Of a stretch of 10,191 bases of DNA, positions 1 to 5,953 are shown piece by piece. A program made the translations under genes and the position numbers. Location of the stretch: positions 1 through 10,191 of the forward strand of contig JAJFHC010000222.1 in the NCBI GenBank assembly GCA_021775835.1. The letters run 5' to 3'. Source of the stretch: Hyphomicrobiales bacterium. GTDB taxonomy: Bacteria > Pseudomonadota > Alphaproteobacteria > Rhizobiales > JAJFHC01. How positions within the stretch are numbered: the stretch's first letter is position 1; the number at the start of each line of letters is the position of its first letter. A model generated the notes under the pieces. That model made no database searches, was not told where the DNA came from, and was given only the letters and a program-made list of their open reading frames with translations.

Positions 1-2
1 CG

Positions 3-113
3 GCCCTCGCATTTGAACGCCGACCACATGCCATTCTTGAGAATACGGGTTTGCGGTTCAAGAAAAACCGGATTTTGGGTTCATTTGTCACGTGTCGCGT
101 GGCCCGGCGTTAA
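3..113 (+). CDS. C-terminal fragment of an unidentified protein (5' end outside window)
   Basis: Reading from base 3, a frame stays open from the window edge to a TAA at 111-113 and gives a 36-residue tail. It contains the stretches LENTGLRFKKNRILGSFVTC and ends in ARR. The pattern 'glycine-hydrophobic-R..., then GSFV' resembles the last strands of some small enzymes such as class I SAM methyltransferases, but this is only an impression from a very short piece. Other frames here are also open, so the coding call itself is uncertain. The gene, if real, is convergent with the minus-strand DUF2156-like gene that ends at 173. Confidence 0.3.
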   Translation, partial: ALAFERRPHAILENTGLRFKKNRILGSFVTCRVARR

Positions 114-172
114 ATCGGGTCCCGCAGAGCGTGACTTCTCACGTGACTTTACAATGATGGAGTCACGCCATT

Positions 173-1144
173 TTATGGATGAATTGAAAATGCCGATTGC
201 AAGGGGACCGATTTAACCGGGTTCATTTTGCGTTTGAAAGCATCAAGCCCTTTTGTTTCCGAACCACCATCACATATATGGTCGAAACCACGACGTTGAA
301 GTATCTGCGCCATGGAGAGATAGGTGAACTCATGGGTTCCTTTGCCTGCGGTGGACATGCCGCACAAGGCATTGGCCAGCCCGGTGGGAGCACTGGTCTC
401 CTCCCATATAAGAAAGCCTACTGGCGTGTCGCCCTCATGCACGATGATGGCATGAAGCGGCAGGTCAGTTTCAGCCATCAGAGATACAAGCTTGCGCGCC
501 GGTGTTGTCATCACATCGTTCATATCGTTCTGCGTGCTTTTCTCCTGAACCCAGGCATCCGTTAGCTTCACAATTGTCTGTCTGTCGTCCGAGGTTGTCG
601 CAAGTCTGGCGGTGAGATTCCGATCACGCGCCAGATTGACACCGTGCCGGAAATTTCGAAACTGTCTGCCCGCATGCTCGACAATCCGGCGGGTGGAATA
701 AGTTTGTACCGGATACTTCCAGTCCAGGAGTTTCTCGGTGCGAACTGCAAAATATCCACTTGCCTGCGCCCACGTGAGGATCAGGTGATCCTGTGCGCTC
801 ATCCGCGCGAGCTGAATTTTATGGGCAGATAGTCTGGGGTCCTGAACAGCCTCTTTCAACAGCCTGGAGGGCTCCGCCCCCATGGGCGGGAATAGCAACA
901 AATGACCGGCCGCGTTCGGGTGTGCCGCGATTAGCAGGAATGACCCACCGTTGGAATAACGCCACAGGCCGTTACGCCCGGTCATGGCATAATAGGATGG
1001 CGATACCGAATAGCCGTCTTCACGGGGCCAGTGCGACAGGAGACGAGCAAGAAACCCAAGATCGGTTTGATCGACCCGCTCCAGTGTATTGGGATGAAAA
1101 TCAAAATTCTTTTCCTCAGCAATTCGTGCGGTGCGTATCGTCAT
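173..1144 (-). CDS. DUF2156-like (phosphatidylglycerol lysyltransferase C-terminal-like) GNAT-fold protein
   Basis: This is a 323-residue soluble protein with no signal peptide or membrane segment. It resembles the DUF2156/LPG-synthase C-terminal group of two-lobed GNAT-fold transferases. Supporting features are the central segment around residues 141-172 (DWKYPVQTYSTRR, then FRNFRHGVNLARD), a sheet-and-turn stretch at 231-248 (HAIIVHEGDTPVGFLIWEE), and a C-terminal block at 294-321 (GSETKGLDAFKRKMNPVKS), which in this family precedes the last strands. Related enzymes move an aminoacyl group from aminoacyl-tRNA to a lipid or peptide. MprF-type enzymes also have a large membrane domain, which is absent here, so the acceptor is unknown and may be soluble. 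The ATG at 1144 overlaps the stop of the upstream XRE gene as ATGA, so the two are probably translationally coupled. Family call is fairly good; substrate is unknown. Confidence 0.7.
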   Translation of the reverse strand: MTIRTARIAEEKNFDFHPNTLERVDQTDLGFLARLLSHWPREDGYSVSPSYYAMTGRNGLWRYSNGGSFLLIAAHPNAAGHLLLFPPMGAEPSRLLKEAVQDPRLSAHKIQLARMSAQDHLILTWAQASGYFAVRTEKLLDWKYPVQTYSTRRIVEHAGRQFRNFRHGVNLARDRNLTARLATTSDDRQTIVKLTDAWVQEKSTQNDMNDVMTTPARKLVSLMAETDLPLHAIIVHEGDTPVGFLIWEETSAPTGLANALCGMSTAGKGTHEFTYLSMAQILQRRGFDHICDGGSETKGLDAFKRKMNPVKSVPLQSAFSIHP

Positions 1145-1803
1145 GATCCACCGCTCTGCCCCTCAATGGGCGTGGCGCGTTTCCATAGCGCATGGAACAT
1201 CGCCCGAAACGTCTGCGCCATATGCCGATCTTTCAGGATTGTAACCCTTTGAGGGTGCCAGTTGATGATCGCCAGCTTGTCGGCATAAAGATGATGAGGT
1301 GCGGCACTAAAATCCACCTCCGACAGGGAGCGGTGCCAGTGTGCGGGGGCGATCAGATTGGTATCGCCGTCCTCAATGAGGATCTTCTCGGTGATGCCGG
1401 CTGTCTGAAGCCGCTCTATATGCCGATGAACATAGCCGGTCAGTGCTTCATCATTATCATCGGGTTCCGACAACCCAGATATCAACACCTCGCCGCCCTT
1501 GTCTTTCAGTGTGTGATAAATGTCCTCCATCATGTCGATGACGGCGTTTTCACCTTCGAGAATGGTAATGACATCCTTGCGCCACTCCACCCCGCCATTT
1601 TGAGTAAAGGCGACACCTGCCAGATCGAACGCCCGAACAATACAGCCCATTGTGCGTCTGGCGGGGCTGCTTCCATCCTCCTTCTCGAAACTGACAATCG
1701 ACGGCCCGGTGACGCCGCTCCGCTCGACCAGTTCGGTTTGTTTCCAGTTCAGGAGTGCACGCGCAGCGCGGCATTGGTCGGGGGTGATGTTTATATTTTT
1801 CAT
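1141..1803 (-). CDS. XRE-family transcriptional regulator with TrmB-like C-terminal domain
   Basis: This is a 220-residue protein. Residues 6-68 form an XRE/Cro-type helix-turn-helix of the kind common in alphaproteobacteria (ITPDQCRAARALLNWKQTEL, then a recognition helix near VTGPSIVSFEKE). Residues about 85-210 look like the sensor domain of TrmB-type regulators (a phospholipase-D-like fold): GGEVLISGLSE, HIERLQTAGITEKILIEDG, a strand-turn-strand near HLYADKLAIINW, and a closing helix TFRAMFHALWKRA. In TrmB this domain binds small ligands, so a ligand-responsive repressor is inferred. The gene is first in an operon with the DUF2156-like gene. No good Shine-Dalgarno precedes the ATG (bases 1804-1820 read CCTGAATAACC before the start), suggesting weak or leaderless initiation. 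Its 5' end is AT-rich compared with the rest. Confidence 0.72.
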   Translation of the reverse strand: MKNINITPDQCRAARALLNWKQTELVERSGVTGPSIVSFEKEDGSSPARRTMGCIVRAFDLAGVAFTQNGGVEWRKDVITILEGENAVIDMMEDIYHTLKDKGGEVLISGLSEPDDNDEALTGYVHRHIERLQTAGITEKILIEDGDTNLIAPAHWHRSLSEVDFSAAPHHLYADKLAIINWHPQRVTILKDRHMAQTFRAMFHALWKRATPIEGQSGGS

Positions 1804-1935
1804 GGTTATTCAGGTCGAAATTTATGTATTTATAAAAATGTATTTAGTATTACTTAAATATTAACTATTCTTTAATCATATATCTGTAGAAAATACAACA
1901 TATTTCATACATTTACATATTACGGAGTTATTATC
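1804..1935. promoter_or_regulatory. AT-rich divergent promoter region with a 9-bp direct repeat
   Basis: These 132 bases separate the minus-strand XRE/TrmB-like gene from the plus-strand gene at 1936 and are much richer in A and T than the flanking coding DNA. A perfect direct repeat ATGTATTTA occurs at 1824-1832 and 1838-1846, 14 bp apart start to start, close to the minus-strand gene. Several TATAAT-like stretches are present, but no single promoter can be fixed by eye. A Shine-Dalgarno GGAG at 1924-1927 serves the plus-strand gene. Because both flanking units encode XRE proteins, the repeats are candidate operators. That role is inferred. Confidence 0.5.
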
Positions 1936-2379
1936 ATGAGTATTACTAAAGTAAATAGACATCAGAAAACTGACCTTGAAACCCTGCGTGATGAACTGGA
2001 AGAACGCTACGGCCCGGCGGCAGCGCAGGAAATCGTTGATCAGATCGAAAAGGCCGCCAATAGCGGGCGCACGCCTGATTGCCTGCTGGTCAAAGCCTTG
2101 TGCGATATGAAAGTGCTGTTTCGGAGTGAGGCGCAGGAACTGGCTAAATCACTGCGCAATCAGCGCAAAGCATCATATCCAGACGATATCAAGGTCACGC
2201 CGATCTCCAGGCCCATTCAGGAAGCCGAATTCAGGCATATCTTCCGCCTGTACTGGATCAGCATGAAACTGTTTTATCCTTGGTACGACCAAGCACTGGC
2301 TGACGCCGAAAAACCACTTTTCCCCAAAACTTCCCCGCAAATGTCGGGCACTCCCCTGTGCCTGGCGTTTGCCGCCTGA
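1936..2379 (+). CDS. hypothetical protein, co-transcribed with an XRE-type protein
   Basis: I do not recognise this 147-residue protein. It starts at an ATG with GGAG 8 bases upstream. Residues 12-45 are charged and helical (LETLRDELEERYGPAAAQE), possibly a short coiled coil. The middle is basic (ELAKSLRNQRKASYPDD), and residues about 98-122 are aromatic-rich (FRHIFRLYWISMKLFYPWYD) but too polar and broken for a membrane span. No catalytic motif is visible. The XRE-type gene follows after about 16 bases, so the pair is likely one transcript driven from the divergent region upstream. A toxin/antitoxin-like or regulator/partner pairing is possible but unsupported by motif. Confidence 0.65.
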   Translation: MSITKVNRHQKTDLETLRDELEERYGPAAAQEIVDQIEKAANSGRTPDCLLVKALCDMKVLFRSEAQELAKSLRNQRKASYPDDIKVTPISRPIQEAEFRHIFRLYWISMKLFYPWYDQALADAEKPLFPKTSPQMSGTPLCLAFAA

Positions 2380-2395
2380 TCTTGGAGCATTCGCC

Positions 2396-2809
2396 GTGGG
2401 GGATAAAATGCACAAACGAAAACGGGACAAATTCTATGTGGAGCTGGGATTTCGGGTTTATCAGAATAGATTGCTCAAGTGTGCCACCCAGGAAGAGTTG
2501 GGAGAACGCCTTGGCGTCTCGAAACAGACCGTCCAGCGTTATGAATGCGGTGAAATTCACATGCCGCCGGAAGCCATATTCAAGTGCGCGAAGGCGCTCG
2601 GGGTTTCTGTCGGGCATTTGTACGGCGAAGACCACCATCAAACTGCCCACCACGCAAACGTGAACCGTATGAGCCTGACTGTGGCGGCGGAGATAATGAA
2701 ACTGCCCGATGATAATATCCGAAAGGGCTTTTACATGCTGGCTACCTCGATCAACCGTGCATTCGATCAGGATGAAACCGGTCAGCAAAATGCATGCATG
2801 GAGGATTAG
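2396..2809 (+). CDS. XRE-family helix-turn-helix protein
   Basis: This protein has about 137 residues and an HTH of the HTH_3/XRE type: TQEELGERLGVSKQTVQRYE gives helices 2 and 3, followed by the usual closing part PPEAIFKCAKALGVSVGHLY. The N-terminus is very basic (MHKRKRDK). The C-terminal 55 residues are helical and have no known domain to my eye; they could serve for dimerisation. Start choice: GTG at 2396 has a Shine-Dalgarno GGAG at 2384-2387 with 8 bases spacing; ATG at 2408 is in frame, with only a G-run 4-5 bases before it; a TTG at 2369 would overlap the upstream gene. It is likely a repressor of its own operon or of the divergent genes. Confidence 0.75.
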   Translation: MGDKMHKRKRDKFYVELGFRVYQNRLLKCATQEELGERLGVSKQTVQRYECGEIHMPPEAIFKCAKALGVSVGHLYGEDHHQTAHHANVNRMSLTVAAEIMKLPDDNIRKGFYMLATSINRAFDQDETGQQNACMED

Positions 2810-2821
2810 GCCGTTTCGGCC
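2809..2821 (+). terminator. short GC-rich hairpin after the XRE gene
   Basis: GGCCG (2809-2813), loop TTT, CGGCC (2817-2821), then CTTTG. The stem begins at the last base of the XRE stop codon. The T-run is too short for a strong intrinsic terminator, so this is at best a weak one. Confidence 0.3.
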
Positions 2822-2848
2822 CTTTGCTGCCGTTCATTTCTGGCGCAG

Positions 2849-2909
2849 CGAAAGCCAGCATTGAGCCGATTGTGTTGAATGCTGCAGTCATCATGAATGG
2901 CGGCTTTCG
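2849..2909. repeat. nested inverted repeat between the XRE and Rid genes
   Basis: The outer arms are CGAAAGCC (2849-2856) and GGCTTTCG (2902-2909), both perfect. Just inside lie AGCATT (2857-2862) and AATGCT (2878-2883), also complementary. The structure sits just downstream of the stop codon of the minus-strand Rid gene and could shape the 3' end of that mRNA. There is no T-run on either side, so an intrinsic terminator is not supported. Confidence 0.35.
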
Positions 2910-2912
2910 GGT

Positions 2913-3296
2913 TTAAGTTACAGCAATTGCCTCGATTTCGAGCAACCACTCCTCGTCAAAGATGTCGCATATAATGACGGTCAAAGCAGGCTCGCGCTCG
3001 CCAAGAACCTCTTTTCTCACGGTAGAATTTTCTGCCCGGTCTTTTCGACTGGCGAGGAAGGTTGTGTGCTTGACGATGTTATCCAGACTCATATCCGCCG
3101 AACGAAGCTGTGCCTCTACGTTGGCCCAGGCTTGACGCGCTTGGTCGCTGAAATCTTTCGGCACAGTGCCATCCGGTGCAACTGGTATCTGACCACTAAC
3201 ATATACTGTGCGCGTCGCATTACGCACCTCTACGGCTTGTGAGTATCTCGACTTCAGGTCGTGGCTGTCGGGAGCATTAATCAATCTAGTATTCAT
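2913..3296 (-). CDS. RidA/YjgF/UK114-family protein lacking the canonical Arg105
   Basis: The protein has 127 residues, the normal length for the Rid superfamily, and should fold as a chorismate-mutase-like trimer in the cytoplasm. Family marks are YSQAVEV near residue 18, VYVSGQIPVAPDGT at 31-44, a helix QARQAWANVEAQLRSADMSL at 52-71, IVKHTTFLA at 74-82, and the closing LEIEAIAVT with Glu at 120. Archetypal RidA hydrolyses reactive 2-aminoacrylate and other enamines/imines and needs an Arg in a PAR motif at position 105; here the motif reads REPALTV and residue 105 is Leu (codon TTG at 2982-2984). Subfamilies without this Arg are not expected to have the standard deaminase activity. The gene is divergent from an Lrp/AsnC regulator, its likely controller. 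Confidence 0.85.
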   Translation of the reverse strand: MNTRLINAPDSHDLKSRYSQAVEVRNATRTVYVSGQIPVAPDGTVPKDFSDQARQAWANVEAQLRSADMSLDNIVKHTTFLASRKDRAENSTVRKEVLGEREPALTVIICDIFDEEWLLEIEAIAVT

Positions 3297-3419
3297 ATCT
3301 TTGTACTTTCATTTCTGATATGAATATCATTACGCACTTGGCACTAATGTGTAAAATGAAATTAGGCAAAGTGACAAAAATACGAATGAGATTCACATTT
3401 AGAAGTAAGGGCGCTGAGC
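3297..3419. promoter_or_regulatory. divergent rid/lrp-like control region with dyad symmetry
   Basis: This 123-bp AT-rich gap lies between divergent starts. A 14-bp palindrome TGATAT-GA-ATATCA occupies 3316-3329, about 20 bp from the Rid start. A second symmetry pairs TTTCATTT (3307-3314) with AAATGAAA (3354-3361). Lrp/AsnC proteins bind short AT-rich dyads, often as spaced arrays, so these are good operator candidates for the neighbouring regulator. A Shine-Dalgarno TAAGG (3406-3410) precedes the TTG start of that regulator by 9 bases. Confidence 0.5.
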
Positions 3420-3896
3420 TTGGACCGTTTTGACAGAATGATATTAGGCGCTTTGATTGAAGACGCGGGCGTTGCCTATGAGGCGCTTGGTCAAAAAGTT
3501 GGGTTGTCGGCACCGGCAGTTCACGCGCGAGTCAAAAAGCTTCGTGAAAATGGCGCAATTGAGCGCTCGACGCTGAAGGTGAGCCCCTTCGCAGTAGGAA
3601 AGCCGTTTCTAGCCTTCGTTTTTGTCGATTTCTCGGGTTGGGGAAAGTCCAAGAAGTTGATGGAGATCGAGCGGTTCCCCGAAGTCGAGGAGATTCACTC
3701 CGTTGCGGGCGACAGCGGACTATTAATCAAAGTAAGAACGCATGACGCGCACTCGTTAGAACTGTTCTTGGCGGAGTTGTATCAATTTGGCGGGGTCCGA
3801 ACGACAAAGAGCTACATCGTGCTTTCAACTTTTCTTGAACGCGGCACTCAAGCGGATGTAACCGAAAGCTGGTCTGGCGATTTGTTGCCTGAGTAA
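3420..3896 (+). CDS. Lrp/AsnC-family transcriptional regulator
   Basis: The protein has 158 residues. The N-terminal winged helix-turn-helix covers residues 1-60 (DRFDRMILGALIEDAG, then LGQKVGLSAPAVHARVKKL and GAIERSTLKVSP). The C-terminal RAM (ligand-binding, oligomerising) domain spans about 65-143, with VEEIHSVAGDSGLLIKVRT and a closing GVRTTKSYIVLSTF. These match AsnC/Lrp family order and length. The start is TTG, preceded by TAAGG; no better in-frame start lies just upstream. Its divergent partner is the Rid-family gene, a common pairing in which the regulator senses an amino acid or related metabolite. The effector cannot be read from the sequence. Confidence 0.9.
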   Translation: MDRFDRMILGALIEDAGVAYEALGQKVGLSAPAVHARVKKLRENGAIERSTLKVSPFAVGKPFLAFVFVDFSGWGKSKKLMEIERFPEVEEIHSVAGDSGLLIKVRTHDAHSLELFLAELYQFGGVRTTKSYIVLSTFLERGTQADVTESWSGDLLPE

Positions 3897-4087
3897 CAAG
3901 TATGAGTTAGCGGTCATTCAATTGATGAACGTGGAGGTCGGTTTTGTCCGCATAGTCGACGTTGATGCAAAATGCAGCGAAGGTCCGTTTTCCCCCCAAT
4001 CCAGTCCTTAAGGTGTGCGCTCGGCATAGCCGCTGTGGGGACAAATCAGCAGTGATTTCGGTCATCTAATCGGAACTCTACAAAATT
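3897..4087. other. intergenic stretch with no recognised feature
   Basis: This 191-bp gap lies between the stop of the Lrp-like gene and the stop of the minus-strand coiled-coil gene (convergent). It has a C-run near 3991-3996 and no convincing gene, terminator or repeat. The pattern GAAGGTCCG before the C-run resembles common intergenic filler in alphaproteobacteria. It may be a junction between separately acquired segments, but no direct repeat proving this was seen. Confidence 0.4.
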
Positions 4088-4843
4088 CTAGATTGAGAAT
4101 TCGCGGTCCAATACTGAACTTGATTTCGGTTGGTCAGAGCCATCCATTCTCGAAGCCGGACTTGCCGGCACGGAAAACGCGCCCTTCAATTTCGGAGCAA
4201 CTTCGGCATTGTCGAAACCTGGAACATGCGCTTTCACAGATGGTGGCATTGCCTCGGCAAGTTCAGCGTCCAGTTCATCCAACTCGGATTTGGAGATTTC
4301 TCCGTCGGCGATTTTTTCACGCACCGCGTCCACTTTCTCCTGGAACTCTATGATATCCGTCCTTTCCGCCTCCAACTTTAGTTTTTCTTGAAGAAGCGGT
4401 TGGTACGTTTCCCACGTGGGTTTGTCCGAGGAAATTGCATCAAAGTCGAGTTCATCGGAGCTAACTTCAGCACCACTCTCATCGAAGACTTGGCTACCGT
4501 CTTCGGTCTTGAACACACGGCGCCCATCCTCCATGACATACGCTCGGTCCAGTAAAAGCTGGATTTGAATGTTGATAGCGTCAAGCTGCTCCTGATTGAG
4601 CATGAGCGCCTGGACTGTTACCTCATCATAGACGTCGAGTTTGGCTTCGAATTTTTCGATCTGAATTGCCGTTGCGATTACAGTCTCTGCCGCGAATGCA
4701 AGGAAATCGTCCTCAAGTTTATCGGCAACTTCGTCGCGGCGTTCCTGAATCTGCCGTGCTTTGATGAACCAGCGCTGTTGCCGCAACCACTCTGAATGGC
4801 GGCGGTGATCATCACTTCCAAAATGCTCACCCAACTGAATCAT
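4088..4843 (-). CDS. acidic coiled-coil-rich hypothetical protein
   Basis: I do not recognise a named family for this 251-residue protein. It has no signal peptide or membrane span and is likely cytoplasmic. Residues 20-100 are predicted by eye to be long helices (WFIKARQIQERRDEVADKLE, QIEKFEAKLDVYDEV, LNQEQLDAINIQIQLLL). A glycine-bearing beta-like patch follows at about 101-125 (AYVMEDGRRVFKTEDGSQVF), then a second helical coil at about 146-195 (LLQEKLKLEAERTDI, EKVDAVREKIADGE). The last 40 residues are low-complexity, rich in Pro, Ser and Ala. The coil-hairpin-coil order suggests a structural or scaffold role. Its ATG directly follows the stop of the upstream secreted protein gene (TAGATG), with GGAG about 7 bases before the start, so the two are coupled. 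Confidence 0.7.
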   Translation of the reverse strand: MIQLGEHFGSDDHRRHSEWLRQQRWFIKARQIQERRDEVADKLEDDFLAFAAETVIATAIQIEKFEAKLDVYDEVTVQALMLNQEQLDAINIQIQLLLDRAYVMEDGRRVFKTEDGSQVFDESGAEVSSDELDFDAISSDKPTWETYQPLLQEKLKLEAERTDIIEFQEKVDAVREKIADGEISKSELDELDAELAEAMPPSVKAHVPGFDNAEVAPKLKGAFSVPASPASRMDGSDQPKSSSVLDREFSI

Positions 4844-5203
4844 CTATGCTCCACAGTCCTTCTTTATCAATACGTACAACAGTCCGCCTACTGGCTTGTC
4901 TGGATGCCGTTCGAGCCAGGTCATTGTGCGATTGAAATTCCTTTTGTCGCCTTGGTAATACCAATCATAAATGCACTTCATTCCTGTCTTGTCCGGCTTG
5001 TCTTTGGTCCATCTGGCGAAAGCCAGCCCTTCGACAACACCTGCGATATAATTCCATCTTTGGTCAGGATTCATCTTGCCAATGACATCTCCTGCAGTTT
5101 GCGCCTCGACTTGTCGCGAGTCCACGCACCCAAGCATCACTCCAAGTATTATTATGGATAATTGTTGATATTTACTTAATTTCAACGATTTTTTAACACA
5201 CAT
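4844..5203 (-). CDS. small exported protein, Rap1a/Tai-like (tentative)
   Basis: From the ATG at 5203 this is a 119-residue protein. It begins with a basic stretch (MCVKKSLKLSKYQQ) and a hydrophobic core (LSIIILGVMLGC), a Sec-type signal. Cleavage after VEA (residue 34) by signal peptidase I is plausible; MLGC at 23-26 is a poor lipobox but leaves a lipoprotein possible. The mature part has DQRWNYIAGVVEGLAFARW, a Cys in GMKCIYDWYY, and a near-terminal Cys in LIKKDCGA, suggesting one disulfide. This small, two-cysteine periplasmic layout recalls the Rap1a/Tai immunity family, but that is a resemblance of shape only. The frame stays open upstream to 5326; the ATG at 5203 is chosen because the signal peptide starts there. 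No clear Shine-Dalgarno is seen, and the start codon lies inside a palindrome. Confidence 0.65.
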   Translation of the reverse strand: MCVKKSLKLSKYQQLSIIILGVMLGCVDSRQVEAQTAGDVIGKMNPDQRWNYIAGVVEGLAFARWTKDKPDKTGMKCIYDWYYQGDKRNFNRTMTWLERHPDKPVGGLLYVLIKKDCGA

Positions 5204-5218
5204 AAACGTTCGTTTATG
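5201..5218. repeat. 18-bp perfect palindrome over the start of the exported-protein gene
   Basis: CATAAACG-TT-CGTTTATG is a perfect inverted repeat with a 2-base centre. It covers the start codon of the minus-strand gene at 5203. It could be an operator that represses that gene, or a binding half of the recombinase site region described at 5351: its right flank read in reverse (TCGCATAAACG) shares TCGCATA with that dyad. Confidence 0.5.
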
Positions 5219-5350
5219 CGATATTTTACTTGGACGACTCGTTTTTGCTATAATTATTGGAGAATAGCGGTTTATCAAGGGTTTAGCTGATTGGTGTGTT
5301 CGGCAAATCCGACCGAAAGACCTCAACGCCGAAAGGAACGATTTTGTCGC

Positions 5351-5362
5351 ATACGGACGTAT
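5351..5362. repeat. candidate crossover-type dyad upstream of the serine recombinase
   Basis: ATACG-GA-CGTAT is a short dyad with a 2-base centre, about 30 bp upstream of the recombinase start. Small serine recombinases cut at dyads of about 28 bp around a central dinucleotide, often next to their own gene. Beyond the inner 5-bp arms the symmetry here is imperfect, so this is only a candidate site I. Confidence 0.35.
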
Positions 5363-5392
5363 TCCAGTCAGGCGCTAAGGCATTGAAACAAC

Positions 5393-5953
5393 ATGAGAAT
5401 AGGATACCTACGCGTCAGTACTGAGGAACAGAGGCCGCATCGGCAAGTCGATGGACTTGGGCCTGTTTGCGATGAGCTTCATGTTGAAAGACTTTCAGCG
5501 GTTGCAAAGAAACGGCCTGTATTCGATGCCGTTTTGGGCAAACTGGCCCGTGGTGACACGTTGGTCGTTTGGGACCTGGACCGAGCGTTCCGGTCTACTG
5601 TCGATGCCATTACCCAGGCCGAACGGCTTCGTGAGCGCGGGATAGAGTTTCAGATCGTGACACTTGGCGTTGACACGGCCACGGCTGATGGCAAGCTGGT
5701 CTATACCGTCATCGCCGCTATGGCTGAATATGAACGAAGCCGTTTGTCCGAACGCACCAAACAAGGACTGGACGCCGCCCGCAAGCGAGGCAAGCGGCTT
5801 GGCCGTCCGCCAAAAATGAGCAAGGCGCAAGTGTTGGCAGCACAGCAGAAACTTGCCAACAAGGAAGCAACCATAACTGAAATTGCCGCCCTCAACGGAG
5901 TGAACCCATGGACTGTTACTCGCTCCATTCGGCGGCTGGAAAAAACGGTATGA
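5393..5953 (+). CDS. small serine recombinase (resolvase/invertase family)
   Basis: The protein has 186 residues, normal length for the Tn3 resolvase/DNA invertase group. The catalytic domain begins MRIGYLRVSTEEQ, with the nucleophile Ser9 and Arg7; GDTLVVWDLDRAFRST (about residues 54-69) carries the conserved D-x-x-R active-site arginines; YERSRLSERTKQGLDAARKR (about 113-132) is the long E-helix and arm, followed by GRPPK, the usual minor-groove hook. Residues about 145-183 form a Hin-type helix-turn-helix (ATITEIAALNGVNPWTVTRS). It should catalyse strand exchange through a Ser-DNA linkage. No transposase partner is present nearby, so it may act in dimer resolution or inversion. Its stop codon lies inside the parDE operator dyad. 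Ribosome binding is weak (AAGG 12 bases before ATG). Confidence 0.9.
   Translation: MRIGYLRVSTEEQRPHRQVDGLGPVCDELHVERLSAVAKKRPVFDAVLGKLARGDTLVVWDLDRAFRSTVDAITQAERLRERGIEFQIVTLGVDTATADGKLVYTVIAAMAEYERSRLSERTKQGLDAARKRGKRLGRPPKMSKAQVLAAQQKLANKEATITEIAALNGVNPWTVTRSIRRLEKTV

Noticed and set aside
114..172. Hairpin CGTGA-CTTC-TCACG and two CACGTG sites near the left edge as terminator or operator
   Set aside because: Stem of only 5 bp without a T-run, and CACGTG hexamers are too short to support a claim.
1192..1857. Plus-strand open frame of 221 residues opposite the XRE/TrmB-like gene
   Set aside because: It is the mirror of a gene with clear HTH homology and has no recognisable domain or Shine-Dalgarno.
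2258..2788. Minus-strand open frame of 176 residues opposite the second XRE gene
   Set aside because: It lies across two plus-strand genes, one with a clear HTH, and shows no motif of its own.
3338..3354. TTGGCAC as a sigma-54 -24 element before the Lrp-like gene
   Set aside because: The -24 part fits but the -12 position does not carry the needed GC, so it is not a credible sigma-54 promoter.
5226..5254. TATAAT at 5249-5254 as the promoter of the recombinase gene
   Set aside because: The -10 match is perfect but no good -35 lies at 16-18 bp, and it is about 140 bp from the start codon; too weak to list as a feature.
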